The notes: generated by a model not told the origin, from the letters alone. DNA of 64,000 nt from Cricetomys ansorgei (GCA_026225945.1 JAMJFZ010001815.1:377001-441000), one strand, 5' to 3'; numbered from the stretch's first letter, positions 33,701-48,700 are shown. Numbers and translations: made by a program.

Positions 33701-36700
33701 CTCAGGACCTGAATGCCCTACACAGAGACTCCTAAGCCTAAATACAGACTCTCTTTCTCTGGACCTCTACCAGATCCCAGTGCCCAGAGGTACTGCCCAG
33801 GCACAGTGAGCACCTTTTGGCCCTGGAGGGCCCCACCCTCCACCCATTGGCCACCAATCTTGTACTCATCCATTGAACTACCCATCCTACCATTTCTGTG
33901 TGCTGCCAGGAAAGACGAGTGCCCCCAGGAGGTCTGAGCATCCAAGCGATGCTGTGAGGCCCTTCTGGGCCACACCAACCTCCTACCAGATCTCCAGTCT
34001 AGCTGGATCAGGATGCTGAGTCCAGGTCGGGTAGGTGGCACCTCGCTGCCTAGAAGAACACTGGGAGGATGCTAGCTCCCTCTTGGCCCTTCCAAACTGG
34101 GTTCTACAGTTGTGCACTGGCCACCCAGCGTGTCCCCCACGACCGGGGGGGGAACATGTGCCCCCTTTTACCCTGTTCTTCCCCCAGTACTGAGCTTTTC
34201 CCTTGGGACCTGCCCTGTGGGAAAGCTTGGGTCATTCCCATGTATCTCCAGCTATCTCCAGGCCATCACACTGCAACTTAGGAGACTCCCAGGAGGCCCC
34301 TGAGACCCTAAGGTGACTGCTCAGGCGTGGAAAGCATCCCTGGAGTAGGCTGTGTGGTTCTGCTCCTTTAGCTTGTGCAGCCAAGTCTCAAGGGTCCCAG
34401 TAAGGCAAAGAAGGGCCCTGGGACACAGAGGGAGGTCACCTAAAGACTGGTGATAAAGGTGAAAACTGAGGCCCAGAAAGAGGCAGAGCCCGTCTACAGG
34501 GAGGCTGACCTGAGGGCTCCCTAAGATGCACCTAACAGCTATGAGCTCCGTCCGTACCCTGCAGAGTGCCTGAACTGCACAAGGCCAGTTGGAGGGCCCA
34601 GCAGCTTACAGATCTGCCTCCATGAGTAACTAACTCAGCCTTGCCCCCTAGGCTGCCTGGCTGGATGAGCAGAGAGAGGGAAGGAAGGGCTCAGTGCTCA
34701 CAACTGTCCCCTCCCGACTCAGAAGGCACCTACCGTACGAGGCACCTGCACCCTTACATCAGCGCTGTCCAGTGCAGAGTGGCTGCCCTCGCGAGGTCTC
34801 CTATCAGTGGCTTCAGGCCCTTCCTGGTACTTCCTGCTCCTCATGGGAAGGGGGAGCGAGTCCCTGCCTGGCCCCCTCCAGTCCCCAGTGTGGTGGGTGT
34901 CTCCATTCTGCTCCTAGAGAGGAGAAGGTGGGTTGGACATAGGTCAGGGAAATTTGAAACCAAAGACCCTCTCAGTACCCTACAGGAAAGGTGGGGCAGG
35001 CCTAGCTGCCCCAACTTCACGGATGCACACAGTAGGCATTCAGTCTCTGAATGAAGGAATAGGGAGTAGAGAGGGCACAGAACAAGGAAAGTTATGCTCC
35101 AAAGGCTAGTTACAACTAGAAGCTCAGAAAGACCAGGCTACCACCTAGGGCCACACAGCACTCACAGTAGGCCCCCCAGATTTGGGTTTGCCAAAACCCA
35201 CCAGCTTCTTCAACTATAACAGCTAGTCCTCACTCAGAGTCCAGTGACAGGGAGCAGACAGGAACCCAGGACATGACACCCTCTGGCATAGTACGTTCAT
35301 GCCAGAGGGTAGAATCAGAGCACCTTAAGGGGGAACGATGATAAATGGGCTCCTTTACAGCCTCGGACAACTGGGAGAAGGACATTCATCTCCCAAGGGA
35401 CAGGGCCCAAAGAGGGTGCTGACAGCAAACACTGCTCACTGGGCTCATTAACCTAGATCCCATATGCTGACCATGTCTCTGGTGCCATCTGTCCCTCAGT
35501 CTCTTGGCCACCGGCCCTGATGCCCAGCTCACCCGGTCCAGGGGCAGCCGCAGCAGGTCCCAGGTCTCAGCGCTCAGCCTCTGTGTCCTCTTGGGTCTAG
35601 CTCCTGGAAGAGATCACAGCCTATCAGCCCAGTGCTGACTCTGAGCCTTGAGGCTACTATCCAAGCAAGGGGCCTGGGAGACCAAGGACACAGCTATTCT
35701 GTACCCAGGGCCAGGGTTCACATATCCTCTTGAGTACAGGGAAAACACAATGTCTGAGTGTCCACTGAGTCACCTTATTGGGCTGTGGACACCAGACAAA
35801 CTAGCCAGGGCTTACGGACAGATCTGGCCCTGATAAGAGCATAGTAGAACTAGTTAGTTGTCCATCCCCTCCCCCTCCCCATGCCCCTGCCACCCCTGAT
35901 GGGATTTTCTGCCAAGCCATGCCCTGGGCATTCCAATACACCCCCTCCCATGAAGCCAGCCCTGATCTCCCCATCCCACCTCCTGAACCACATGGGGGTG
36001 GGGCAGGGAGGAGCCTCTGGGTCCCTGGGGTTCACTGTGGCCATTCAGGCTCAGTAAGTGACATGACGTTCTGCAGGGTGGTCTGGACACTCAACAACTT
36101 GGGGTAGGCACGGCGGCAGATGGTTTGAACTAAGTAAGACCTGGGCTCCCACTGGAGACATGTTGCCAGCCCCCAAATCCACAAGCACAGTTGGGGGTGA
36201 AGGAACGAATGCCTGACCGAGACTGCTCAGTGCTGTCACCAGCCCCAGAGGTGCCTGACCTTGTTTCTAGGTGGAGTGCGGGACAACTCCACCCTGGTCC
36301 CCGGTCCTTTCCCAGCATAACAGTGATGGGAAGGAGACTGGGGAAGTGAGCCCGGCTTGGGCAGATGCTATGACTGCCCGCAGGGCCCAGGTCCAGGGAG
36401 AGCCAACCAGGCAGACGACGCACAGAGCAGAGCCAGGTCAGCCAATCCACAAACAGACAATTCAGGATGGAACCAAGATGTGAAGAGACAATACAAAGGG
36501 GACCCTGGAGAAGGAAGGATCAGTGTGGGGAGGGGAGACAGGAATGGAGTATGCCTGGCAATTTGAAGACCCAGCCTCTTCCCTGCTCCTGTTGTACTAG
36601 TTCTCCAAGAACTCCTGGCCTGCCACAGACAGCAGGACTTGATTTAACAGGCCAGCACACCTGCTATCTCTCATGGGCTTTCCAAGCATCCTTCAGTCCC

Positions 36701-39700
36701 CAGACAGGTGCTGGACACCTACAGCTCAACAGCACATCGTAAGTGTATCATATCCAGGGCGGGACTTGTCGGGCAGGGAGGTGCAGTGAGGAGACCCAGC
36801 CCAGCACTGGCAAGCACAGGATCGATGCTGGCATTGCCCTACAGAGAGCTCACCCTCTAGGAGAACTGGGTGAACCCTGTTGATGGACAGGCGTGGGGAA
36901 CTGGTCAATGCCTTCTGGCCTATTCATTGTTGCATTATGGGACAAAGTGGCTAGCACTGCACTCACATGAGAGGGCAGCAAATTCAAGGTCATCCTTGGC
37001 TACATAGTGAGTCTGAGGCCATCCTAGGCCACACTGTCAAAAGCAAATATAATACCCAGTGAGACAGGGAAGGCTGTCAGAAGAGGATGCATGACTCTGT
37101 CTCCTGTCTAAGCTAGAACTTTTGAGGGAGGCAGTCTTGTGTCCTGCTCTTGGGTGGTTCAGAAATAAAACATCCCAGTAGGAAAAGCTACCCAGAGGGA
37201 TGTAAGAGCTGCATCCACCAACTCTGGAGGGGTCTATCAGGGACGGCACAAGCCAGTCCCTACACACACAGCCGTGGCTCTGAGCATCCAGGAAAGCCCT
37301 GCCTTCTGCCACTCCTGCCCTCAACTCAAGCTCCCCATAGCCACAAACAACCCCTGCACATTCAGGCACAGGTGTAGCTGCAGCTACCATGGGCTGTAGG
37401 CCATTCAATGCCCACTCCATGCCCAGATTAGGAAAGTCTAAGGAAGAAATAATGAAGACACACAGAGCACAGAGACATCTTCTGAGTCCTCGAGTATACC
37501 AACAGAACTACTGGGATGAGCTCTCTGGAGAGCAGAGAGGGACCTCCACTGTGATGCTGCATGGGAGGACTCAAGCAGTGACAGAGAATAAGCGGTTCTT
37601 CTGAACCACAGCCTGCAGCAGGCTCAGGCTGCTTCCCTGTGCACAGACAGGGCGGGAGGCCTGCTGGGCCCAGATAAATGAAGCCTCTGTCTACAGTCAA
37701 AAAGGTCAGGTCCGGCCAGTAAAGATGCCCATGCCTCCTTGGCTGAGCCACCTCTACTGACCTTTCCTTCAGCTTCCTGTCCATCCCACAAACAGAAAAA
37801 GGTCTAGAAACTTCTCCATTATGCCTATCCACCCAAGGTGGACAGTCACCATCCTGTGCAGGCTTCCAACCTCTATGTCTGAGGGAGGACCATCCAAATC
37901 CATGAGTGTTCCTTGTCCCAGCCATCCCTTCAATGAAAAGTACCCCATGCCCAGTCCATGGTGGCTCCTACTGGTAGTTTTACCTCCAAAGATCTGGAAA
38001 CTGGCCCTTTTCTTCCAGGGGGATCTGTGCCAGTCCCTTACCTGGCCCTTTAGTCCCTTCTCTATGCCAGAAATATAGTGAGCCTCTGGCTAATCTGCTT
38101 CCCTTCTATGGGGTTTGCAGATCCATCCATAAGGTCTCCCCCATGGCCCCAACAGCTGCAGACACAGCTGCACAGCGGGCACAGCTCTCAGGCTGTCTAC
38201 TTGGCTATCACTCTCAGCACCACTAGGCCTGCCTCCCAGATGGGGCTCAGGGGCTTTGGTAGCCATGGCCAGGGCTACAGCCCATAGCTTACACTGCCCC
38301 TCAGACACTACACCAAGCACATTGCTAATCCAGAAGTGGGGAAGGGTCTGCAGGGCATTTCCCACAGGACCTCGGCAAGCTGTCCTGTGCTGATAGCACA
38401 ATGTGGGGCCCAAAGGATGGTGGGCGAGCTACAGCCCACCAAGAGCAAGCAGAATGCTTAAGCTATGTCACTGTGGAGGTGTGTGTGTGGGGGGGAAGCC
38501 CATCAAGTCTCCCTCACATGCTCATCAGAAGGGCACACAGAAGCTCTGCCTGTATGCTTCCAATACCACTGCACTCTGAATGGCACGGGCAGGATAGCCA
38601 AGTGAGCTTGGCTACATGAAACAGCTACACAACCAAAAGGATGGGCAGGGGAGGCAGCTGGCAGGGTGGTACCCCTACCGACTAGGACAAGGTCTAGGGC
38701 TGCCCCATTGCTGGCTGAGAAGGAACTACCGGGGGAGGTAAGGCTACACCCAGCCTCAGGGCATCAGAGGGTCTATCTTCCTGCACAGGAGTCCCTTGTT
38801 TACACCAATCAAGTTAGGAGAGAAAACTGAGCCCTTTGTCCTGCTCAAGCCCACTGGCCACCATCACACCTACAATGCACACCACACTGAAAACACACCA
38901 CTCACTACCCAAAGCCCCCATGCATGGCTCTCCTGTTGCCCACTCAAGTCACTCCCACTGTTGCAAACCCACAATGAGTGCCTTGTCCTATAATCCCCCC
39001 ACAGGCCACACCCACATGTAAATGCCAAACCAGGCTGAGCCCAACTGAAGGCCATACGCCAGGGCTGTGACTTCCCGCCCCAGGAGACCACCTATTCCCA
39101 ACCATGCTGGATCTGTGCCCTTTGGTGCCCACCTAGCCCCTTGGACCAGAATCACTTTGACTCTGGGTATGCACCTGTCCAGCACCCGGACAGTTTACAG
39201 GAGGCAGAGCCAGCTCTTCTCAAGTGCCCCTGGTGAATCCAGCTCTCTCCTAGCTTCCCGACCCTGCTCATTCCTGGCTCACCTGAGTGGGGGGTCTCCC
39301 TCAGGGTCACCCAGTCTCTCACAGTGCCAGCCTGCCTTCAACAGCCGCACCCCAGGACTCCAGGGCACTAGATTCCCTCTCCCCGACGTCTTCCTTACAG
39401 GATAGACTCTTCTCCAGTGTCCAGGGCCTGACTGTTGGCTGCAAGTAGCCTTGCGGGGAGGTGGCTTCTGGGAGCCCCAGCTGGGAAGGGTCTGGCACGC
39501 AGGGCAGAGCAGAGGAGCCAGCGTGGGGAGGACAGAGCTGCCTTGTCCCTGGCTATTCACTCGTGACTTGCCCCCCTTTTCCCTTAGCTTGGAGGAGGAG
39601 GAAAGTCAGGATGAGGAGCTGGCTGCCTCTTTGGGGATCTTTCCAGAAGCCAGCCAGCCCTACTCAAGATACATGGGTAGAGGGCTATGCTAGGTGCTCC

Positions 39701-42700
39701 GTACATAGCTATCTACCCCCCAAAAAAACCCTAGTCAGGGACCCACACTGTGCAACCATATCCCACCCATCAACCACTTCATCCCTTGCCACACAGAATG
39801 GCTGAGGGTCCCAGAAGCCTTTGCTCCTTCTCTTCTGTTCCCAGCTGCATTTTCTAGGTCAGGTCATGCTGAGAAACCTCAAGCTTGGGGCACCAGGGGC
39901 TATCATAGTAGTAAGTATACCTTCAGAGTGGCCTGAGGGGCTGGAGTCAGTGGGTGCCCCTGGGAAAACACCCATTAAGAGCTGGGGCTCTACTCCTGGC
40001 AAACACAAGAAGGAGGGGCAGCTGGCTCCCTACCAGGGTTTGTCCCCATCCTATGCTTCTATGGGCCTCAAGAAGCCAACTCAGCACGGCACCCTTGCAT
40101 TGGCCCAGCCCCTCCTCTGTAGGTATTAATGTATTTGCTTTGTGGGGAACATTCTGTCCTTCCATTCACTCTGTGTCTGACCTGCATGGGACAATCAGCA
40201 GTATGAATGAGGTCACTGGAGTGGCTTTGCCTGATTAGTACCCCAGGCAGGCATTAATAGGCTCCCTCCAGCCTCCTGGCAGCCCCTCCCACAGTACAAT
40301 GATGGACACTGGCTGCTGGGCTGGTGGGAAGGAGCCATATCCTGTATCCTGTCTTCTAGCCATCAGCCCTGTGGTGCCACCAGTACCATGTGAAAAAGGG
40401 GCTTTAGGTGACCACAGGTCTTTGCTGACTCAGGGACAGTGTAGAACTGGCCCCCATCCCTCTGCCATTGGTGTTCCTGGCTATCATTTTGACCCCACTT
40501 TTTTCAGTTGCCCCTTGAGATGGTTTGAATGAAAATGCCCCTTATAGGCTCATGTGTGTATGCTTGTTTAGGAAGGATTAGGAAGTATGGCATTTGGAGG
40601 AGGTGTGACACTGGGGGTGGGCTTTGATGTTTCAAAAGCCCATGCCAAGCCCTTTTTCTCTCTGCCTACAACATTTGGATTAGATGTGTGTTTTCAGATG
40701 CTTCCCCAACGCCATGCCTGGCCGCTTGCCTACTACCCCCCTCCCCCATGATGATAGTGGACCAAGCCTTTGAAACTGCAAGCAAACTTCCAATTAAATG
40801 CCTTTTTTCATAGGAGTTCACTTGGTCATGGTATCTCTTCACAGCAGTAGAACAATAAAATGCCCCTGATCCCTGATTTGCCCCAGTGGGCTCCATCAAT
40901 GCCCCAGAACCATGAACAATGCAGCTCTGTGTCCAGCTGTCTCTCCACTCCCACTGTGAGCTCCCCTAAGCAGTGGGCAGTGGTCTCCCCTGGGCCTAAA
41001 ACAAGGGTGGGAAGAGTGAGTGCCCAGATGGGGTATGGCCTCTTCCCTTACTGAGCGGCGGCTAGAGGCTCTCCTTCCCGAAGACCTAATCTATGCCCTG
41101 TTGATCTATCCATGTGTCTTGCTCCGAGTTTCTCTCTTGCCACATCCCTGCTCAGATGCCCTGACTGCACCTCATGCTGAAGCTAGAGCCCAAGAGGAAG
41201 CAGATACCCAGCCCTCAGAACTGGAACTCACCTTGTGCCTCATAGCCAGCCAGATCTGGTTTCTCTGCTGCCGCTGGGCTAGTCAGCCGGCCCAGTACCA
41301 GCTGCAGCTGAGCAATATTCATGCGTGCCGTGAGCTCTCCGTTTCGGTCTCCGATCTGAAGCAATCAGGGGTGGGTAGATAGGCTGTGAGACTTAGGACT
41401 GTGCTCTCCATGTGTTGGTAACAAGGCTCCAGCATACTACCCTGGGCCTGCTGGACAGCTTGGATTTCTGTGGGAGCCAGTCCTTACTATCAGAAGGTGA
41501 CTCTGAGGGTCGATTCCTAGGTGTTCTCAACAGCCTCAAGTGACTAGAGTCTAGTCCATCCCAGAAGTGCTCAGGGTCTTGAGAAACCTCTTGTGAACGG
41601 CCAGCTTGGCCTCAGGCTCCCAGCTCTACTGAGGCTCTACCAGTGGGACCCTCTTGGGGAGAAGTCTAACATGAGGAACACAGGGAGCCATGAAGCTCAG
41701 AAGTCTTCAAAGACCTTGCTTGCACTCATGGGGATGTATGGCTGGTCACTATGTGGAGGGATCTCCAGACACGGCCTCTTCTCTTCGGACAATCCCATCA
41801 TCTCCCCTGAATCTGGGTGTCCATGAAGCTCCTTTTGATTCTGTGGGGGCTGGAGGTCCACCCTTAGGGAGGCCAGGTTTTCTCTGGGATGTCCCTGCAC
41901 TTTCCACAGTGGGAGGGAACCGAATAGAAGGGAGGGACACTTGACTTTCTCAGGGGGTGTTCAGGGACTCCCTGGGCAGTGGAACTTCTGTCTCCCTGGT
42001 CCACCTCCAAGAGGTTACTCCTAGCACCCCCATATCCCAACAGGCCCAGTTCTATCAGAGGTTGGAGGGTAGAATCCATCTAGGGCACACTGGCATTCTA
42101 AGGGTGGAAAACAGATCATTGCTTCCCCATAGACCCACTGACACCTGTACACAGATGAATGGGAGCTGTCCTTTCAGGGACCCAGTGTCCAGAAAGGCCC
42201 GGGTGGGGGCAGCCCAAGAGGGAAGCGATGGGCTGCTGAGGTACCAGCAGAGGCCTAGGGGAGTGGGCCCGGCTCACCTCCTGGGAGATCTGCAGGTGTT
42301 TCTTGGCAAAGGTCAAGGCCTGTGCAGGACTCCCCATGGACACGTAGGCATTCCCCAGGCTCCAGCATGCCCGTCCCTCTCCCACCCTGTGGAAGTTTAG
42401 ACAGTCACACCTGCCTCCCAGGGCTGCCTGTTGCCCCAAGTCCCTGACCCTTTCCAACACCGGTACACAAGGACCAAAAACACAGTGCCTCCTCAGCGGC
42501 AGGGGCCAGGGTTCCTGACCACAGTGCCCACTGGTCCGCCCCCTTAAGAGAAAAGCACCAATCTGCTGCACTTGTATTTTTTCTAGTTGAAAGAAGTAAC
42601 CTGATTAACCTGAGTATGTGGTCAGCTTACCTGGGGCCAGTTGAGGCCTCCATAGGGCCCAGCACTTGGATACTGTTGTTCAAAGCCTGGCTTGCCCCCT

Positions 42701-45700
42701 AGTGGCCAGAAAGGTAATCTCCTTTGTAGCTTCAAAATCCCTCACCCAGGTCCAAAGTGAGCCGTGCACCCAGGGACATTTAGCTGCTCCCATTGCTGTA
42801 CAGCCACTATTTCTACCTAGTTCTAGGGCACTTCCATTACCCGCCCTTCCCACAGAAAGCCCCGGGACAGGACAGCTCTTGAAGGACAGCTTCCCCCAGG
42901 CCTGTGGCTCTGAGGCCCTATTATAGCACATCTGCATGGAAGCCTATTCCAAGGGGAGATGGATGCAGGTCTTAGTGGTGGAAAAGGCTTCTTCCAGCCC
43001 AGGTCCTGCCAAAGGGCCCTTCGAACCTCAGACCTACCTATTTGCTTAAATTGTTTCTTACTGAGGGATTGGCTGAGAGCCTGGGTGGGAGGCTACTCTG
43101 ACCTCCTGGTCAGCAGGAGAGCAGGGACGATTACCTAGGCTGCCGCTGTAACCCAGTCCCAGCCAAGGCCTTGTTCCCACACACCTATCAGCCAGCTCCT
43201 GAGCGATGACCAGGTGCCGCAGGTGGTACTCAGCAGCACGCTCATAGTCCTGCAGCAGCGTGTAGGTGTTGCCCAGGCTGTAGCAGGCCTGCGCTTCCAC
43301 TGCCTGGTCCCTGAGCTGCCGAGACAGCTGCAGCGTCTTCCTGTGCAGAATGGGAGAGTCAGTCTGCAAGTGTGGTGGTGGTGTCTCCTTCCCTCCTCAG
43401 GAACTCCTATCTTCAGGTGGGTGTATGCGTTCCCACTGGCTAAGGAGCTGGCAGGCCACTAACCACTCTGAGCTGATGACACTCTACAGGGACCCTAAGA
43501 CTGAGTGTCCACAGCTCAGAACTGTGAGATGAGCTTGGAGGCCCCACAACAGGCTGGGTCCTGAACTCTTCTGCTCCATGTAGTGGCCACCACTCTAACC
43601 AGGAAGCAGCTAAGAACTACAGCACAGGTAGGGGATAACCGTGAGTTTGGGCATCAGTCTTTTTCAGGGCAGCCAGGGTCCATTGGCAACATGGGAGGGG
43701 CATCTCTGCCGCCTGGTGTTCAGTGCACCCCAGGGCTGCCCTCCTCGGATGGGCATTCCCGTGTGGCCTGGTGTCCAATGCTCCCCAGGGCTGCCCTCCC
43801 TGCTTACTTATAATGTTCAGCAGCCACATCGAAGCGCCCCAAGAAGATGTGGGCATTGCCCAAGTTGCTGTAGGCTCTCCTCTCGGCTGCCTTGTCTCCA
43901 AACTCCTTGGCGATGGCCAGGCGCTGCAGGCAGACCCAAGCCCAGAGATCATCGCATAGCCCTGGAACCCTAGGCACACAGTCAGGGATGCCTCCATGCC
44001 TGGGGATGTCTGAGTGTCCAGGGAAGCAGATGGGAACCACAGGACTAAATACAGTGGGAGCTGGGAGATCCATGGGGCACTCCAGCTGCCCTGCGTAGGA
44101 CTGTAGGAGGTGACCCTAAGCCTTCCTGCTGTCGCATCCCCGCCCCGGCCCCCAGGCCCAGCTCACCTCTTTGTGGAAGGTTGTGGCCTCGGTGAAGTTT
44201 CCCAGCAAGTAGTGGGTGTTACCCAGGTTGCCATAGGCCCTGCCCTGGGCCGCCCGATCGCCTAGTTCCTTCACCAGGGACAGGTTCCTCCTAGGAGCCA
44301 AGTCTGTCAGAGCTGTGTCCTTCCCAGCACCAGGAAAGTGGCTACATCTCCGCCTCCTGGGGCTGGGAAGTACTGAGGGGCTCTCCCAGGAGTATGCCAT
44401 GGATACATGGATATATGGTTCGGGGTGGGTTCCCTGGCTTCCATGATGTCTGAGCCTCAGAGCTAGAAGTTTGGTCAAACCCTATCGCCCCTGATAGTGC
44501 ATGGGAGGGGAAGGATGGTCGTAAAGCAGTAGAGCTGGATGTATGTGGGGTGTTTGTGCCTGCCCAGTCCCTCGCCTGGCACACATTGGCTCCAGAAGTG
44601 TTTGTGGAATGCAGGGGCATTCAGACAGCCCCGGCCCCATCAGGCCTCACCCCGTGGCACCAGCCCACCCCACTCACTCACTCATAGAACTCAGAGGCTC
44701 TGTGCAGTGTCTCACGGACATCAGGTGGCAGGTGCCCAGGATCCTGTGCAGCAGCCCAGGACTGCTGTTTGCCCTTGGCATGGTACACATTTCCAATGTT
44801 GTAGAGTGCTCGTGCCTCCCCAACCTGTGGGCAGCAGTGAGGTATGGGGGATGCTCAACAGTCCCCAGGGAACTCACCCCAGGGTGCACTTGGCAGGGTC
44901 TGTATACTGGTCCCTCGGCCTGCTGGGTCCCCAAGGAAAGGCAAACACAGTTTTACCCCCTACCCCTTCTACCCTCTGCCAGTTGGGTGGCAGAGATGGT
45001 TAGGCCCATTGTGCTGTCTGCTAATGTTTGAGGGTAAAAGCCCCAGCAGGGATGGGAAGGGCAAAGAATCCAAAGCGCCAACCACACACCTTGTCCCCCT
45101 GCTCCTGGGCAATGTCCAAGTGCCGCTGGCAGCAAACGATGGCCTCGTCGAACCGGCCTAAGACCTTGAGTGTGTTGCCCAGGTTCCCACTGGCCTTGGC
45201 CTCCCCCATGCGGTCACCAATGGTCCTGGAGGGCAGGAAAAAGTGAGGAGCCAGGCAGGGGTCTAGCTGGGCCCTGAGCTGAGCAAGGACCAAAAAAGCC
45301 TCAGAGGAGGACTGGCAGTGGAGAGTTAGCTCTGCCCACTCATTAATGAACCCTTGTGCAGGCCACTGGTACCAGATCTGGAATGAGCGCAGGGGACAGG
45401 AAGCTCCACGGTGTGTGGGGTTACCACACGGACAGGGCTGAAAGGATTCTGCCCCCATCTAGGAGGTCAAGGTGGCTTTGAGGCCTCAGTAAGGAGCCGG
45501 TTGAATGTGGATCGAGGGCCCCATAGGACACAGTAGGAACTATGAGCCAAAGGCTGGGTAAGCCAGGAGATATTGGTGTAGAAACTCAGGAATGCTTCGA
45601 AATTTGAGAAGGGTGTTTGCAGGAGGGAGACCATAAAACTTCAAGGAGTTTGAACTTACGGGCAGAGCAGGGAGCCCCTGGGGCTAAGACCTCACAGCAG

Positions 45701-45727
45701 GCCAGACAGAACGCAAGCACATGTTCT

Positions 45728-45761
<34 letters not shown>

Positions 45762-48700
45762 TATACACACAGACCTATGCATGCATACATACACATACAC
45801 ACACACATTTATCTTGACTGAAACACAAACCTCTAAGGGCTCCCCAGCTTCTGAGATACCTGCTCCTTCCAGTCTCCCCAAGGGCAGGGCACCAGGCCAG
45901 CGCCATCAGGCCACATTCCACCAGGACTTACCGTGCCAGCAGCAGGTCATGCTTGTGGAACTGCAGGGCCCGGGCATATTCCTTCAAGTAGAAGTAGGCA
46001 TTGCCCAGCTGGCTGTAGATGGCACTCAGTGTCTTCAGGTCCTCAGTGCCCACCTGCACAGCGGCCTCGAAGAAGGCCACACCTGCCTTGAAGTCCCCTG
46101 CTTTGCACAGCCGCTCGCCTTCCAATGCCAGCTCCAGACAAGAGGCCTCCATCCTGGGCAGAGAAGGAGTATCATGGCCCACCCTCGGGACCCTCTGTGG
46201 TCACACTAGAGACAATGTCCCTCAGCAGCTGTGTCCCACATCACAGCTTTGTTCACAGATATGCCTGCTAGAGATTCATGCCTCAAAGCAGATCCTGGAC
46301 CCAGCAGTGTGCCGGCTGTGCGGCTCACCTTTGGCCCTACCTTTTTTGTTTTTCCTTGGTTTTTCAAGACAGGGTTTCTCTGTTGTAACTCTGGCTGTCC
46401 TGGAACTCACTCTGTAGACCAGGCTGGCCTCAGACTCACAGAGATCCGCCTGCCTCTGCCTCCCAAGTGCTGAGATTAAAGGTGTACGCCACCACCGCCA
46501 CAGCATGCCCCTACCTTAATACCTGTCCCTTATCACCAGGGACTAGTAGTGGCCTTGGTCTGAAGGCTTCATATACAGGTTTAGAAGACCCTCAGGCTGT
46601 GGTGACAAGTACAAATGTCCTTGTGGGAAGGTGCAACAGGAAAGTCCCATCCTCAGGCACTGAACAGACCCTCCCACCCCCACGGAAGTCCCCATCCTAT
46701 GCTGCTCCGGAGCCCCTGCCTGAGGGCTTAAGTAAGCAAATGTCCGCTCCAGTTGCAGACCAACCTGTCACTTTTCTCTCCAATGTTTGAGTCAGGGTCA
46801 CTCTATTCTGCCTGGGCCCAAGCAATTCCCTTGCCTCAGCCTCCCCAGAAACCTGAATAACAGACACATAGCTTTGAGCCCAGCTGATTGAATAATTTTA
46901 AAGTCAACATCAAGTGCCCAAGATGCTGGTCTCTCCTCTGTGTCACGAGAACCAGTCAACAACCCAGAGCCATGTGGGTTAGGGGTGAAAAGTAAGGACA
47001 GAGATGCTAAGCATTTTAACCAAAGGTTCTTTGACACAAACTACAAAGCCCCATCAACTGTTATTCTATGTTATCAAGAAAATGGGACATTTTGAACTTT
47101 CCCAAGATAACAGTGCCATATGAACAGATGGTAGAATCAATGGACCCCTGAGAAGCTGGCCAAAGTGTCTGCATCCCTGCGCTCAGCGTTGGGCTGGGGG
47201 AAGTCCCACCCTCCCTGTGCCCAGGTGCCCACACAGCCAACACCCTGGGAACAATCCCTTGGTATCCCCACACTCATAGCACCTTTGGCTCTTCTGCAGT
47301 ACAGCCACCACCCTCAAGGTCCCTGATTCCCAGAAACCCACCACTGGCTGCCCTGTCTTCTCTTCTGAAACCATCAGATCCGGTGCCAAGAGGCTGTGGT
47401 GCCTCCACTCTCCCCAGGAATGGGAACATGAATTCTCAGGCTGGGTGGGCAGGAGTTGGTCTCCCGCCTCTTGGGCTTCTGGTACCTGTCACTGTGCTCC
47501 AGTCTGGGCTTGTCTTCCTAGGCCATCTCTGGCTATCACCTAATCAGCTCACCACACACCCATGCTGTGGCCAGCTAGGACCCTGCTTCAGTGCAGATGT
47601 CACTCTCTGGGTCTGTCTGCTGTGTCTGCCACAGGGAGCTGCAGAGGACTGTACTTTCTAGACACAAAGTCCAGACATTCCTAAGTGGGGCTGATACCCA
47701 GGCATGGCATTTGAAGGAACCTTGGTCAGATGTTGTTAAACAGCAACATAATCACAGAGAGGGATATGCAGGACATTAGAAACACACAGGAGAACAATAG
47801 AAAACCACTAGGAGAACATTAGAAACATCAGGAGAACAGGCTTTTTGCTGGATCGGGGCTTAGGGATTCCCTCCACTTCTTTGTTTTCTCCAGAGACCAG
47901 CAGAGTCACCTGGCCTCTCAGTGGTCAGGGCAAGGTATGTGACCTTGAGACCAGGAAGCCAGGCCCTTGGGCTATCCACCTGTCCTTATGCCAGGGGCTC
48001 CCGCCCACACCAGCTGGACTCCCTGACAGCCACCCTAACCAAGCCTGCTGGGAAAGGCCATCAGATGTCATGTTAGCCGCAAGAGCCATGGCTCCTGTGG
48101 CAACTAGCCACAAGACATCTACTCTCCTGTGGCCAGTGCCAAGCTCCGGCTTCTTAATTAAGGGCTAGCTGTCCCTGCCCCGTGGTTACAGAGCAGCCAG
48201 ATATGGCTCAGTTCTGTCATCCTTCTAGATGACAGCAGAGGAGTGTTTGTTACATGGGGGGAGGGGCACTACTGCTATTCCACCCTGTTATCTTCCTAGC
48301 CCAGAAGATTCGGCATCCAGACAGCCAAGGTTTGGGAGAGGTCTGGGGCAGAAGCCTTGGAAAATATGCCAGAAGAGCATCCATGTGGTTACTTTGTACC
48401 AGCAGGGAACTGACTTAGGCCATGACACAAAGAACCCCTCTCCACAAGACACCGCCAAATCTTGCCAGACATCCATCTCTGACACCTGTCACCTGCCCAA
48501 CTAGCAACTTTTCTTCTGCAGGTTCCTGTCCCTCCTTGACTCCAAGACACACCCAAATTATGCCCGGACCCACCCAGGCACCCAGCCCTGAAGCCCGGTG
48601 CCTGCCTGGTCCCCACCTCTTTCTCTGTAGGTTGCGCATCTTCTGCACATATAGCCACAGCTCCAGGCCCACAGGCAGCAGCAATGGGCGGGGGCGAGGG

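Larger units (their letters stand above)
41232..46153 (-). other. GPSM1: GPSM1 TPR module (exons 2-9)
   Basis: Exons 2-9 encode residues about 23-400 with repeated LGN-type TPR units, seen as recurring GNLGN, YSNLGNAH, YSLGNTY and WSLGNAY helices followed by F..A. or Y..A. pairs. Exon 2 starts with G-ATG-GAG, so its second codon is an in-frame Met (M24). Nearly every repeat keeps the LGN triad, as in LGN/GPSM2. Confidence 0.95.

Noticed and set aside
45700..45830. Thr/His-rich open frames through the CA repeat
   Set aside because: Translation of a microsatellite in GPSM1 intron 2; low complexity only.
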